The notes: generated by a model not told the origin, from the sequence alone. A DNA stretch of 64,000 nucleotides from Leguminivora glycinivorella (GCF_023078275.1 NC_062983.1:1233001-1297000), one strand, 5' to 3'; positions 9,248 through 19,897 are shown, numbered from the stretch's first letter. Made by a program: numbers and translations.

Positions 9248-9362
9248 GGACCGATTTCTGAATCTCGAACGCATGAATTCGCCGTTCGAAAGTCGTAGCA
9301 TTACGTCGTTTTCCACAGACTTCGAACGGCGAATTCATGCGTTCGATATTCAAAAACCGGCC
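9248..9362. mobile_element. Foldback MITE, GAATTC-arm type
   Basis: Arms of about 45 bp run from GGACCGATTTCTGAATC to CGTTCGAAAGTC and are repeated inverted at 9317-9362 with a few mismatches. It abuts the previous foldback within 5 bp. Reading frames across it arise from the palindrome and are not genes. Confidence 0.75.
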
Positions 9363-9650
9363 AAGAGCGTGTCGGGCCACGCTCAGTGTAGAGTTCCGTA
9401 GTTTTCCGTATTTTTCTCGAAAACTGCTGAACCTATCAAGTTCAAAATAATTTTCCTAGAAAGTCTTTATAAAGTTCTACTATTGTAATTTTTTTCATAT
9501 TTTTTAAACATATGGTTCAAAAGTTAGAGGGGGGGGGGACACACTTTTTTTCCTATAAGAGCGATTATTTCCGAAAATATTAATATTATCAAAAAAACGA
9601 TTTTAGTAAACCCTTGTTCATTTTTAAATATCTATCGAACAATATATCAA
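9358..9650 (+). repeat. Dispersed repeat, 'AAGAGCGTGTCGGGCCACGC' family, copy 1
   Basis: Begins CCGGCCAAGAGCGTGTCGGG and shares about 280 bp with 35284-35570, including the GAGGGGGGGG tract and the ACATATGGTTCAAAAG segment. It ends after ACAATATATCAA, losing the later part. I recognise it as a very common lepidopteran interspersed repeat but cannot assign a class. Confidence 0.65.
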
Positions 9651-10029
9651 TTGATCAGTGTTGTCTAGCAGAAATTTTCATCAGCCGCCACTGGTACCTA
9701 TAGCATAGCCAATTCCGTATTATCAAAAGTCGTATTACTGCCCAAACTATTACAAAAGAACCTATAGTAAACATTTCAACTAAAACCTTTACATTTTAAC
9801 ATGGACCCAGTTCATTAGGCCGGGATTACACGAGAACGTGCGCAAACACACTTAGCAGCTTTAGTGTAATCCGGGCTTTAGAGCGGAGAATAAAATGCGA
9901 TTGAACGCTTTATTTATTGAAACTAGGTTCTGTCTGTGATTCTGTTTTAGATTATCTCTTGAAATAACACACGTTCTAGTATTTCAGTGGTTTTATAAGA
10001 CGATTAACTATTCAAAGAAGTTTTTTTAT

Positions 10030-10221
10030 TTTATTAGGTATATAAATAACCTAACCACAAAACTAAAATTTTGGAAAAACCCCCGACCGCGACATAGTGG
10101 ACCGATTTTCATGAAACATGGCTAAGAACACACCTGACTAACTCAGCTTTCAGACAAAAAAAAACTAAATCAAAATCGGTTCATCCGTTCGAGAGCTACG
10201 ATGCCACAGACAGACACACAC

Positions 10222-10256
<35 letters not shown>

Positions 10257-10322
10257 AACAGACAGACAGACAGACAGACACGTCAAACGTATAACACCCC
10301 GTCGTTTTTGCGGCGGGGGTTA
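10030..10322 (+). repeat. Dispersed repeat ending in (CAGA)n and a GC hairpin, copy 1
   Basis: Runs from ATAACCTAACCACAAAACT through CATGAAACATGGCTAAGAAC to a (CAGA)n tract at about 10205-10280, and ends AACACCCCGTCGTTTTTGCG then GCGGGGGTT, a terminal hairpin. Copies lie at 50085-50325 and 52672-52848, with a partial inverted one near 49790-49860. Noncoding. Confidence 0.65.
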
Positions 10323-10827
10323 AAATCTGACTGGCTGACTGACTGACATATCAACGCATAGCCGAAACCACTAGTCCTAGAGATTCCAAATTTGACACGT
10401 ACGTTTCTTATAAGGTGTAGAGAGCACTAAGAAAGGATCTTTCAAACTTCACATCCTAAGGGGTGAAATGGGGGTCCAAAGTACAACGTTTGAATAAGGT
10501 TAGGTTAGGGAAAAAGCTAGTTAGGGATATATTTTTTATATTGTTGTCCTTCATTTATCCGAAAATGATATATCGCATGCCCTATTTTGTATAGTTTTAC
10601 AGAAATATGGTTTCAAAGGAAGCGCGGAGGCGCCAGCCTTCCCCCCCTCCTCCCTTCTAAATTAAGGGGGGCTCTCGATGCCTCCCGATCTTTATCTACT
10701 CAGGGCCACCCAAGGAACAACCTGTGCCAAGTCTCAGTGCTTAATCATAAAATGCAGGGTGTTGTGCAATAGCGTCCCAGCTAAAACTCAAGAGATAATA
10801 TTTGTGTTGTTAACTATAAATAAAAGC

Positions 10828-10872
10828 CTTCACCGGGTTTCGAAACCAGGACCGCGGCTTAGCAGGTCGAGT
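10828..10872 (-). repeat. tRNA-derived SINE head fragment
   Basis: TTTCGAAACCAGGACCGCGG followed by CTTAGCAGG is the minus-strand form of the tRNA-related head, with the B-box part GGTTTCGAA, also seen at 57315-57370 and 63470-63500. Only the head remains. Confidence 0.5.
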
Positions 10873-10913
10873 CGGACACGCGTGTAATAATGAAGTCAAA
10901 CAATCATGGTGGG

Positions 10914-11165
10914 CACTTCCACTCAAATGGAATTGGGCGGGCCATGTTGTCAGGCAGAGTGATGGCAGGTGGACTAAAATGCTGACCGAATGGTGGCCGC
11001 TATCAGATGTAAGAAGCGCCTGGCATCCGTTGGCTTGTTGGGTGGACGACATTCGAAAAATTTCGGGGCACTTGTAGATGAGATTAGCCCAGGACCGGGA
11101 TAAGTGGCGTACACGAAGGGAGGCCTATGCTCAGCAGTGGGCGATTAACGGCTGAAATGATAATG
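10914..11165 (+). pseudogene. RTE-like LINE 3' terminal fragment
   Basis: The frame starting near 10928 reads NWAGHVVRQSDGRWTKML, then WVDDIRKISGHL and a stop, then RLAQDRDKWRTRREAYAQQW. The WAGHV...R...GRW...D...QDR..W...EA pattern is the C-terminal tail of RTE-type LINEs. It ends near the short AATGATAATGATG repeat. One in-frame stop and the missing 5' part make it dead. Confidence 0.65.
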
Positions 11166-11439
11166 ATGTGCACTTTGCAAACAAAATAGCGTTCCTATAA
11201 AATTATTGACCCACTAAGTTTAGATCGTGGTGCAGTCAAGTTAACAACGGGTTATAAAGTTTATAACAAAAACTCTTATTAAATATTTAGCGAGTTTTAT
11301 AAATGATATAAACTTTATGACTTAAATAAATTGTCTGTTATGAAGCTCGTGGGATCACGCCTCAGTGTAGTTATGATAGTATTTAATAGGGTGGTGCTAA
11401 AAATAGAGGTACGATTATAAGTGTGAAGTATCTTATACT

Positions 11440-12400
11440 TTTAAACGAGCAATTCTTGTATATTTATTTATTTATTTATTTATTTATTTATATACACCGA
11501 CGATCTCGGAAACCGCTCTAACGATTTCGCTGAAATTTGTTATGTGGGGGTTTTCGGGGGTGAAAAGTCGATCTAACTTGTCCTTAGGTCCCGGAAAACG
11601 CGAATTTTCGAGTTTTCATGAGTTTTTCTTCGCGCGCCATCTCGTGTGGAGTAGTTGCATTATTAAGACAGAATTCTTTCGCTCGATGTAGGTACTATTT
11701 ATTGCAAAAACTAGATGGCGAGACAGGTCAAGGCCCCGTATACGAAGCAACAAACATTGAGTAACTTATGAATCGCGGGCGAGGTGTAATAATTTTTCAT
11801 ATTACTGAAAAAAATACTTACCACGAATAGAAAATTACACAAATTTTTTTAATGACATTTTTTGTGGCGGAAGCTCGCCATCTCGTGTGGAGTAGTTGTA
11901 TTGTTAAGACTGAGAATTCTTTCGATCGATGTAGGTACTACTTATTATCAAACTAGATGGCGACACAGGTCAAGGATACGAAACAACAAACATTGACTAA
12001 CTTATGATTCGCGGATGACAAAACTTGCGTATTCATTAAGTGCTTTAATTATTATTACGAATTTTAAGCTTCTTCCGTTATCTCAGTAGTATTTTTAAAA
12101 TTAAATACTTCAAACAGAAGTGCATTCTAGAATTATCCGGAAATAATAGGCACATACCGCCATCTGTTAATTGTAATCCGTACTAGCAAGTACTGTTATT
12201 TTAGAACTATGAACAAGTAAAAACGAGCAATTCTTGTATATTCCTTTATTTATTTATATAGACGTTCGCGGAAACCGCTCTAACGATTTCGCTGAAATTT
12301 GTTATGTGGGGGTTTTTGGGGGTGAAAAATCGATCTAGCGAAGCCTTATCGCCATCTCGTGTGGAGTAGTTGTATTGTTAAGAGAGAATTCTCGGGCGGC
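11440..12400 (+). repeat. Compound repeat with a thrice-repeated CGCCATCTCGTGTGGAGTAG unit
   Basis: The unit CGCCATCTCGTGTGGAGTAG starts at about 11635, 11877 and 12351. A second module (GAGCAATTCTTGTATATT, then GGAAACCGCTCTAACGATTT) occurs at about 11449 and 12222. A TTTA microsatellite lies at 11461-11490. The arrangement suggests partial internal duplication of one non-autonomous element. I see no gene here. Confidence 0.65.
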
Positions 12401-12503
12401 GAAATTAACGACCATATAGCTGCGCTTAGCTCAGCGATGAGGTCGATCTAATAATGTTCACAGACAGATCGCATGTGTCAGGGTTTCGAATTTCGGCCAG
12501 AAA

Positions 12504-13478
12504 TTAAGTTTCTGTTTTTATTTTTTTTACAACAGTTTTTTTATATAAAGACGTGATATAATAAAATAGAACCGAGCGAAGCTCGGTCACCCAGATATTG
12601 TAAATGTTATATAAATAATCAGTCAGTAGGTAATTATAGGCAGTCAAGCAAATCTTGACACTAAAAAACGCGAATGAATCATACTTTGTCTTTCTTATAT
12701 TCTTACTTAAAAGTAAATTTTCTCGTGCTTCGCTTTGTGACAATTGCAAACGGTATTTTAATTCGCAGGGATAATTGTCAAAATTGTAAAGGGGCTCAAC
12801 GTTTGATGTAATGTTACTAGGAAGTGAGCATATTTTTCCAAAAACTAATTCGTAAGGGGTAAACTTCGTTTCAGAGTGTACTGCCGTATTATAGGCAAAA
12901 CACCAGAAGGGCAGCCACTGGCTCCAAGTTTCTGGGTGATTTTCGGTTTGTATCCGGAGAAAAGACTTCAAATGTTTATGTGTTACCTCAAGTGCGCCAA
13001 TTGACTGGTGGTGGTATGCTGTCGAGGACAACTTCTTAATCTCTAGCAACTTACATGTTTCTTGGAATATAGTCGACATGAATTCTTGACCTCTGTCTGT
13101 GGCTATTTCCTTTGGTACACCGTATCTAAGAATAAAATTACAAACTAGGGCTTTTGCAACTTCTGTCGCCTGTTTTGTGTATAATGGAATTGCCTCAATA
13201 TATTTCGTCAGTTCACATTGCAGTGTTAGTATGTATGAGTACCTATTATCGTCTGTTTCTAACGGTCCCACTAAATCGAGGTAAACCTTTTGAAAAGATG
13301 TTTCAGCTGTAGTAGTCAGTGACATAGGTTCTTTTACTGGCAAGGAATACTTATTACGTTGGCATTGATCGCATTTTGCTACGAATTTTTTTACGTCGTT
13401 ATCAATGCCGGGCCAGTAGTAATATTTTTTGATCTTATTAATCATTCTCTTTACACCCGCGTGTCCACTGCTGGGCAA
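12504..13478 (-). pseudogene. Gypsy integrase, truncated
   Basis: From 13478 the frame has the HHCC-type zinc finger (SGHAGVKRM ... CDQCQRN), then the DDE core: YLDLVGP, TDRGQEF and an ALE glutamate. Integrase similarity ends near residue 270 (about 12665). The remaining codons to 12504 read through the neighbouring dispersed repeat and are not integrase. The frame connects to the RNase H segment only by a frameshift near 13515. Dead copy. Confidence 0.85.
12571..12600 (-). repeat. Terminal hairpin of a dispersed repeat
   Basis: ACCGAGCGAAGCTCGGT is a 7-bp stem with a GAA loop, followed by CACCCAGAT. In lepidopteran genomes this hairpin usually ends the same dispersed repeat whose body is seen at 11440-12400. 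The truncated Gypsy element begins about 65 bp to the right. Confidence 0.45.
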
Positions 13479-13518
13479 AAGGTGGAAGTCATTGATAATG
13501 ACACGTTGGTCATCTTTA

Positions 13519-14235
13519 TCAAATAAATACCTTTGTTACATTATTTAGAACACATAGCCTAAGCCCTGAATTATGTTCAGTTTTGGTCATTTCCTCTGCC
13601 AGTTTTTTAATAAAAATATCGTTGTCATTATTTTTAACTATACACAATTGACTTATGTTTTCTTTCATACACATTTCATTTAATTCCTTCACAAACTCCG
13701 CTCGCGTTATTAGCGGTAATGAGTTGTAGTGCTTTATGTAAATGGTTTGTTTATGGCGAACATAACATAATGTTTTACTTTCATTGGTAATTATACCTTT
13801 TTTCCTCATATTTTCTATGCCTATAGCGTCACTGAAAACTAACTCTACCGATTGTTTTGGCTTAAAATGAGTACTTACTACTTTTTGATTCGTGCTATCA
13901 GACCTAACATTAGCGTGCACTATATCTGACGGTGGACACATATTTGCCAACTTACGTGCCTGTGCCCTTGTCATGACGTGAATGTCATGAAATTCTTTTA
14001 ATTGTTCGGATGTTACAGTAATACGAGACAACGCGTCCGCAGCCGCATTATTTGTGCCCTTTACATATTCAACTTCGAAGTCATATTCTTCTAAAACCAT
14101 TCTGAATTTCATTAATCTACTAGATGGGTCTCTTAGATTAAACAGATAGATTAACGGTTTATGGTCTGTTTTTATTTTGAAAGCTCGTCCGTACAAATAT
14201 GGACGGAAGTGTTTGATTGCCCATACTATAGCCAA
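13519..14235 (-). pseudogene. Gypsy RNase H segment and connection domain
   Basis: The frame opens with AIVWAIKHFRPYLYG and TDHKPLIYLF, typical of the RNase H domain downstream of gypsy reverse transcriptase, and continues to GTNNAAADALSRI. A less conserved stretch of about 130 residues follows. It is out of frame with the RT segment, whose last codons stop at 14247. The break coincides with a run of six A residues (minus strand, near 14263). Confidence 0.85.
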
Positions 14236-14246
14236 AAGCTCTTTTT

Positions 14247-16163
14247 CTATAACCGGATAATTTTTTCTGCTGGATTTAAAGTCCTACTTGCAAAAGCTAC
14301 TGGTCGTCCATTTTTGTTCGACAATATAGCACCGATCGCTTTATTAGACGCATCGGTTTGCACTATAAACTGATTTTCTTCTGTTAAATTTGGATAATCA
14401 AGAACTGGTGGAGTTACTATATGTTCTTTCAATGAATCAAATGATTTCTGGCAATCGTTATCCCAAATAAATGGTGTATTTTTCTTACACAAAGCATTCA
14501 AAGGCTGCGCTATGGCTGCAAAATTATAAACAAATTTCCTGTAGTAGTTAGTGAAAGCTACAAATCTCTTAACCTCTTCTGTATTTTGTGGGCGCGGATA
14601 ATTTTTCACCACATTTATTTTTTCTGGATCTGGTAATATTCCTTCGTTTGAAATGACGTGACCTAAGTAAAGTATTTTCTTTTTTAGAAAATCGCATTTT
14701 ACTGGATTCAATTTTAATTTAACCTCCCGCAATCTTTCGAATACACTCTGCAAGTTTTTGTTATGACTTTCTAAATTTCTACCAAATATAATTAAGTCAT
14801 CGAGGTAAATTAAGCATTTTTCATAATTTAGTCCAGCTAAGGCGATATTCATCATACGCGAGAAGGAACTGGGGCTCGATTTTAATCCTTGTGGCATACG
14901 AGTCATTTGATATTCCCCTGAGGCGAATGCTGTTAACTTTCTACTATTTTTCTCAAGATCAACATTGTAGTAACCCTGATATAAATCTAAATGGGTGAAA
15001 TATATGCTTCCAGATAATGATTCCAAGATTTCAGTAATATTCGGCAGTGGAAATTTGTCATCTTCAATAGTATTATTCAGTTTTCTATAGTCTACTACTA
15101 GACGCCACTGTTTTTTGCCGTTTTCGTCCAACTTCTTAGGGACTAATAATATTGGGCTAGACCATTCGCTTTTACTGGGTTCTATTATACCTTCTTCAAG
15201 CATTTTATCTAATTGACGCCTAACTTCTGCCCTTTGAGAAAATGGTAACCTATAAGGCTTTGTGAATATTGGCTGGGTATTTGGTTTCAAAGTAATGGAG
15301 TGTTGATATATGTCTGTGGTAGTTAGAGAGTCTCCAGGTAAATGGAAAATATCCGCATATTTTGCACATATACTCTCGATTGTCAATTGTTCTTCTTTAT
15401 TGAGGTGGCTTAGCTTTAGTTTTTCAAATAAATGTTTAACTCTATCAGCATTTTTTGTTACGTTACCAAAAGCGCATAAATCGTAGCCATTAAGGTTATG
15501 AATCGTGGGTGTTATGCTTTCCAATGATATATCAGTGTCAGTAACATTTAATATTCTTATCGGTATCACTCCATTGACGGGTGTCGCAATTGAATTTGCT
15601 ACGTATATGCCTTCTTGTATTGTGTCTGAACAAACTACACAATCCTCGTTAAATTCTGTTTCTACATAGTGTACTGATTCGCACCTTTTGGGAATATTTA
15701 TTGCTGTATTACAGACTGTCGTTATAGGTATAGAAATAAATGTTTCAGCATTTATTTTTAATCTTAATTTATTATATTCGAAATCTATATTAGCTTTATA
15801 CTTCCTTAAAAAGTCGCGACCTAATATGCCGTCCGATTCCACCGGCAATGTTCTGAATACGTGGAACTTATGTTGCACATCCCTGTCTCCCAATTTGAGA
15901 GTAAGGTAGACATATCCTATCGTTCCTGCCCTTCCACCGACTCCATTTATGACTATGCTCTCAGTGTGGATTGGAATTTTGTGTTTAGCTACATGTCTAT
16001 ATTTGATAGCAGACAACGATGCCCCAGAATCTGCTAGATAGGATACTGACGAAAGGTGTACGTAACAGTCGCTGTCAGTGGCTAAAATTGTATGTTCTGG
16101 TTTAGTCACGAAAAAACTGATTTGGGACTTCCGGTACGAGGTTTGCATCGTCTGAGTTATCAT
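14247..16163 (-). pseudogene. Gypsy protease and reverse transcriptase
   Basis: 638 codons. The protease has ADSGASLSAI near residue 45 and ILGRDFL near 114. The reverse transcriptase runs from about 275 to 560 and has the catalytic YLDDLI motif near 455. The frame ends in RNase H sequence (QTDASNKAIGAIL, ASRTLNP) and stops early through a frameshift. It overlaps the end of gag by 62 nt and lies in the +1 frame relative to gag, not the usual -1, which may reflect another length error or an unusual expression mode. Confidence 0.88.
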
Positions 16164-17305
16164 CCACCGGTTCGGTCATAATGTTAAGATCATGTTGAGG
16201 ACGCGTTCCTTGATAGCGTTGGGTATACGTACCTCTGTTTGGGCGGGTCTGCGGATTCTGAGCTCGTGACGTAGATGGCTGTGGCTGTCGTCGCCATTCG
16301 CGACTTTGATTCGAATATTCGTAGCTGCGGCCTCTGGAACCGGAGGCAACCCTGTGGCCGCCCCCCCGGAATCCCCTGTATCCGTTCCTATTACCTCTGT
16401 CTGAATAGAAATAGGTATTTTTATACATACCCATTATTTCTCCCGATGTGACAGTTGTGCCCATTTCTTCGTCCTGAGCGCCTTGAATCGCATCCTTGAG
16501 GGAGGTATAATTCCTTGCTGAAATTATTGTGCTTAATCTACGGTCCCGTAAGCCGTCGGCAAATTGTTTGATTGCATATTTCTCATTAATTGGTTTCAAA
16601 ATATCGTAACAAGTCGTGTTCCCATCGGCTTGCGTAACCGTAAGGTCAACAAATAAGTTTGTCAACTCCTTCCCGTAGTCTAAAACCGATAAATCATTTT
16701 GTCTAATTTTTTGCATCCTACTCTGGATAGCCGTGGCTGCCTTTTTTGGCAATAATTCTGCCCTCATGTCCAAAATCAAAGTTTGTACGGTGTCATATTT
16801 AGTCTTCATTTTAAGTTTGGCAGCCTGCGATAATCTACTCTTTAAAACGAAGTTTATTAAATTTTTCTTACACCCAGAGTCAGTGAGAATTGAATCATAA
16901 TATTCAATATTATCTATTAATTGCTTAGTAGCATTTTCTTCATCTGTCATGCATGGCAGAAGGCTCAAGGCCGTCTTTAAATCGAATGTCGACATGGTTA
17001 TACTATTTATCTCGCTGGCTCCGTTCACTGGAATATCCTTACATAAATTTACTATCTCGTCATATAATGATATTATTTTCTCGTTAAATTTCTCCAAAAC
17101 GGGTAAATCTTTCCCGCTTATAATCCCTGAAGTAATTTGAGCGTCAATATCTAATAAACTCGTAGTATATCGCTCATATATCGCGTGCGCTTCGTTACTT
17201 TTTTTTTTGTAAGATTTGACCTGTCCTTCTGGATGGGCCTATTTTAATTAGGTACGTCCTTACGTCCCTCAACTCATTAAACAGTAATTCTAAGATACTT
17301 GCCAT
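16102..17305 (-). pseudogene. Gypsy gag, with one frame break
   Basis: The main open part (17097-16102) has a long helical region, then a GLRDRRLSTIISARNYTSLK-type core and an Arg/Gly/Gln-rich C-terminus in place of a zinc knuckle, as in some insect gypsy gags. It has no good ATG. An ATG at 17305 starts another frame (MASILELLFNELRD) that runs into a ten-A run at 17199-17208 (minus strand) and stops right after it, so the natural start is probably 17305 with a one-base break at the A-run. Its product would bind and package the element RNA. Confidence 0.75.
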
Positions 17306-17761
17306 AAATATATGATCGATATAATACTAATCAATCGAACGTCTTTAATTGAAAGACATTTAACATTACAGTGCTATATATTCCCATCGGGGTGAGTTAT
17401 AAGTAACTTTCTAATCTACTTACAGTTTCTATGTTGCACTTTCATATTTACCATTTAGCACTATCACTTCACTTTATGAAAATGGAATGCAATTAAGTTC
17501 ACTTAACTCCCGGATCAAATTAAAGTTCATCAAACGTTGAGCACTCAATGAATCATTCGGTGACCATTTACGGACGCGCGGCAAACATCGGGCACGAGTG
17601 GTGTCGTATGGCGGCGGTGGCGCGTGCACTGTACCTACTTTCGTAATTGCAAGTTCAATGCTCCATCCCTATCAAAAGATGTAGACTTGTAAAATGTTTC
17701 AAATTTGAAATTTAGATTCCAACATTCTTATTCACTTCTTAGAATCACATTAATCACCGTA

Positions 17762-18079
17762 TTATACCCCTGGCACTCTTGGATATAGTTTTGGCTGAAC
17801 GCCGTCACTGCCTGCGGGGTCCGCTGGTGCACGGCGAAATACTGATCTCCGTAAGGTATTGCGATGAATTTCTCGCGTTATCCATCCCACGTGGCACTTC
17901 CGATACAGCTTGATAATGGAGTAGAGTAGACCCAAAATTATGGATAACACTATTATAGACAACAATATGTTAGTTGTTGTAATGTGAAATTTAAGTTCTT
18001 CAACGGAAGCGTTGTTATTGCCTCCCGCGGCGTTCTGCACCACTATTGTTTCTTCGGACTTGGATTGCTGCTTTCCCAT
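17762..18079 (-). CDS. Small leader ORF of the Gypsy element: putative myristoylated one-pass membrane protein
   Basis: The frame is open from 18109, but the ATG at 18079 gives MGKQQSKSEE, which fits an N-myristoylation signal (Gly2, Ser6) followed by lysines. A single hydrophobic segment of about 22 residues (NILLSIIVLSIILGLLYSII, about residues 38-60) precedes a basic, Arg-rich tail (KLYRKCHVGWITREIHRNT, RRSVFRR). It lies between the primer-binding site and gag, in the element's sense direction, and is intact at 105 codons while pol is broken. I do not recognise the family with certainty. A membrane-anchoring accessory role is an inference; no such ORF is part of the textbook gypsy layout. 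Confidence 0.6.
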   Translation of the reverse strand: MGKQQSKSEETIVVQNAAGGNNNASVEELKFHITTTNILLSIIVLSIILGLLYSIIKLYRKCHVGWITREIHRNTLRRSVFRRAPADPAGSDGVQPKLYPRVPGV

Positions 18080-18244
18080 TTTGCTGGTATATTTATCGAA
18101 TGCACACACACGTCTGTCACTTTAAGATCACAAAACTGAATTTGAATCATCGTTACTTCGTAAGTGATCTATGTATCCGCCTATAGATAGAGAACGGTCT
18201 CATATCCGTATTAGACACGACGCGTGGATCCGAGAGGGTCGACA

Positions 18245-18261
18245 ACCTGTCACGGTCGCCA
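18245..18261 (-). promoter_or_regulatory. Gypsy primer-binding site and 5' LTR edge
   Basis: The minus strand reads TGGCGACCGTGACAGG directly after an LTR-like end (GTCCTCCGTACA). TGGCGAC starts are common for gypsy primer-binding sites in insects. The LTR would extend rightwards from 18262, and its outer end cannot be fixed because no second copy exists in the window. Confidence 0.6.
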
Positions 18262-18572
18262 TGTACGGAGGACGTTGGGAAGGATGTGAATCAAACAAAC
18301 ATTAGGCTCTAACTGAACTGTATTGGGTACAAGGCATGGTTATATAGAGTACATAAGGTTGAGTATACAATGAATATATGTCTTACCACTACAAGGAAAC
18401 AAAATTTGTATGGAAACTCCGCCCCTTGTTTTTTTAAATTTGCCGTCTTGTTTGGTTCAACATTGACCATTTATACATATCTAATACTTTTAACTATTAT
18501 TTTATAAACCAAATCCAAGATGTACTATACAAAGTAAGTAAGTAATACACACACCTCGGTTAGGTGATTTCA

Positions 18573-18602
18573 AACACGCATTAACACGAGTTAATGCGTT
18601 GG
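18573..18602. repeat. Short perfect palindrome
   Basis: ACGCATTAAC and GTTAATGCGT flank a 4-nt loop (ACGA). It lies in the region of the lost LTR boundary of the Gypsy element. No gene is seen around it; 18740-18850 holds a diverged dispersed repeat (AAAGTGCGAGTCGGTTTCCG). Confidence 0.5.
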
Positions 18603-19087
18603 TTTTTGGTTCATTACTGTCGATAATTAGTTAATGTTCTGCAGTGGTGCATTATCAAATTATAGTGATATATTAAACCAAAGTCATATACCTACTCGTA
18701 TAACTCCGCATAGACAGTTAAAATATTCTGAACAAAAAAAACCGGCAAAGTGCGAGTCGGTTTCCGTAGCCCACCCACCGAGGGTTCCGTACAAACTTTC
18801 AATTGTTGAAAACTTTCAATTCGGCTTCAATAGTTTATGACACATCGTAAAGACGCCCCTGACCCGACCTTAAAAATCTTAAAACCGCGATGAAGGAAAT
18901 GAGCGTTCATAGTACATCGACATCTATCGGAAACATAAGTAAACTAATGTGTGTGAGCTTAAAGTAAGGAAGACGATTTTTATGGGATAATTATTTATTT
19001 CGTGATTAGTATGGATTATCAATTTCCAAGACATACTTTTATGACATTTTTTTCTCAAACAGAACTTTTTTCAAGCATCTCCTACAT

Positions 19088-19484
19088 CAGGGCTCGGATA
19101 ACGGTTAAATTTTCAAACCGTTATCAGGTACTTGCGGTAAAACCTTTAAATTTCGTTATCGCTCGAAAAACCGCTATTTTTAAACCGGTTTTTAGGGGAA
19201 CGCTTTCGTATAAAGGTTTCATTCGATTAACCGGTTTAGAACAAAAAAATCGGTTTATTCCGCTGCATGATAGGTAATACTGGTCTAACCAAACAAAAAA
19301 GGTCGCTGCGTGAACTTAGGTATTTACGCGGTGCTGGTGCTTGTCGTGCGGCGGGCTTGTCGAAAAACCGGTTTATTTCGGTTAAAATAAAGTTCTCATA
19401 ACGTTCACGTTCTTTACAAAGTTCGAAGTAAAATCGGAATAAACCGGTTTTAACCGGTAAAAAATAAACCAGTTCCGAGCCTTG
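19088..19484. mobile_element. hAT-like MITE, 397 bp
   Basis: Inverted ends CAGGGCTCGG and CCGAGCCTTG; the interior is rich in repeated AACCGGTTTA motifs. Eight-base flanks TCCTACAT (19080-19087) and TGCTACAT (19485-19492) match at 7 of 8 positions. An 8-bp duplication fits hAT transposases. Reading frames inside are incidental. Confidence 0.75.
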
Positions 19485-19802
19485 TGCTACATAACCCTAA
19501 AGGTACCCATCAGTCCAGCCCTCAATAAATAATGGCATTGAAGTGACACGCCCGCACCGCCGTAAATAAACTATTACGTTCACGTGCCCCGTGAATACGT
19601 GAAATAAATAACGGACCCAATAAGTTTAGTGGAATTTAATCGAGTTACAATATGCAGTACTTTATTAAATTTGCCTTATTTATTTAGACATTTAAGCTAT
19701 TTATCGTATGTGCATCACTTACTGTTGCATATTTGTGCTTGAAAATGAAAGCCTACGCTCTCCCAAACACGTCTCGGCTTAATAAAATAAATAATTAAAA
19801 AA

Positions 19803-19897
19803 TTAAAAACACGACTGCAGTTAAAGTGAACTGAAAAGATGAAAATAATTTTTCATCTTTTCAGTTCGCTTTAAAACTGCAGTCGTGTTTTTTATTT
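19803..19897. mobile_element. Foldback element with ACACGACTGCAGTT arms
   Basis: The arm ACACGACTGCAGTTAAAGTG ... AAAAGATGAAAA at 19807-19855 is repeated inverted to about 19890 with a few mismatches and almost no spacer. Flanked by A/T-rich runs. The 550 bp after it (19900-20460) shows no feature I recognise. Confidence 0.65.

Larger units (their letters stand above)
12665..18262 (-). mobile_element. Gypsy-type LTR retrotransposon, 3'-truncated and degenerate
   Basis: Minus-strand order is: LTR edge and primer-binding site (about 18262-18245), leader ORF (18079-17762), gag (to 16102), protease-reverse transcriptase (16163-14247), RNase H (14235-13519) and integrase (13478 to about 12665). 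The order protease-RT-RNase H-integrase defines Ty3/Gypsy. Similarity to the element stops inside the integrase C-terminal region; the end of pol, any env and the 3' LTR are absent. At least three frame breaks are visible. I cannot find a second LTR, so the 5' LTR end is undefined. Confidence 0.85.

Noticed and set aside
9090..9380. 96-codon minus-strand frame.
   Set aside because: It runs across two palindromic MITEs; the frame is a by-product of the inverted arms.
10200..10285. (CAGA)n tract as an independent microsatellite or regulatory element.
   Set aside because: The same tract ends several copies of one dispersed repeat (50.3 kb, 52.8 kb), so it is part of that repeat.
17199..17208. 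Programmed frameshifting in the Gypsy gag at the ten-A run.
   Set aside because: A slippery run can cause shifting, but the position is near the gag N-terminus, where shifting has no known purpose; a length mutation or sequencing error is simpler.
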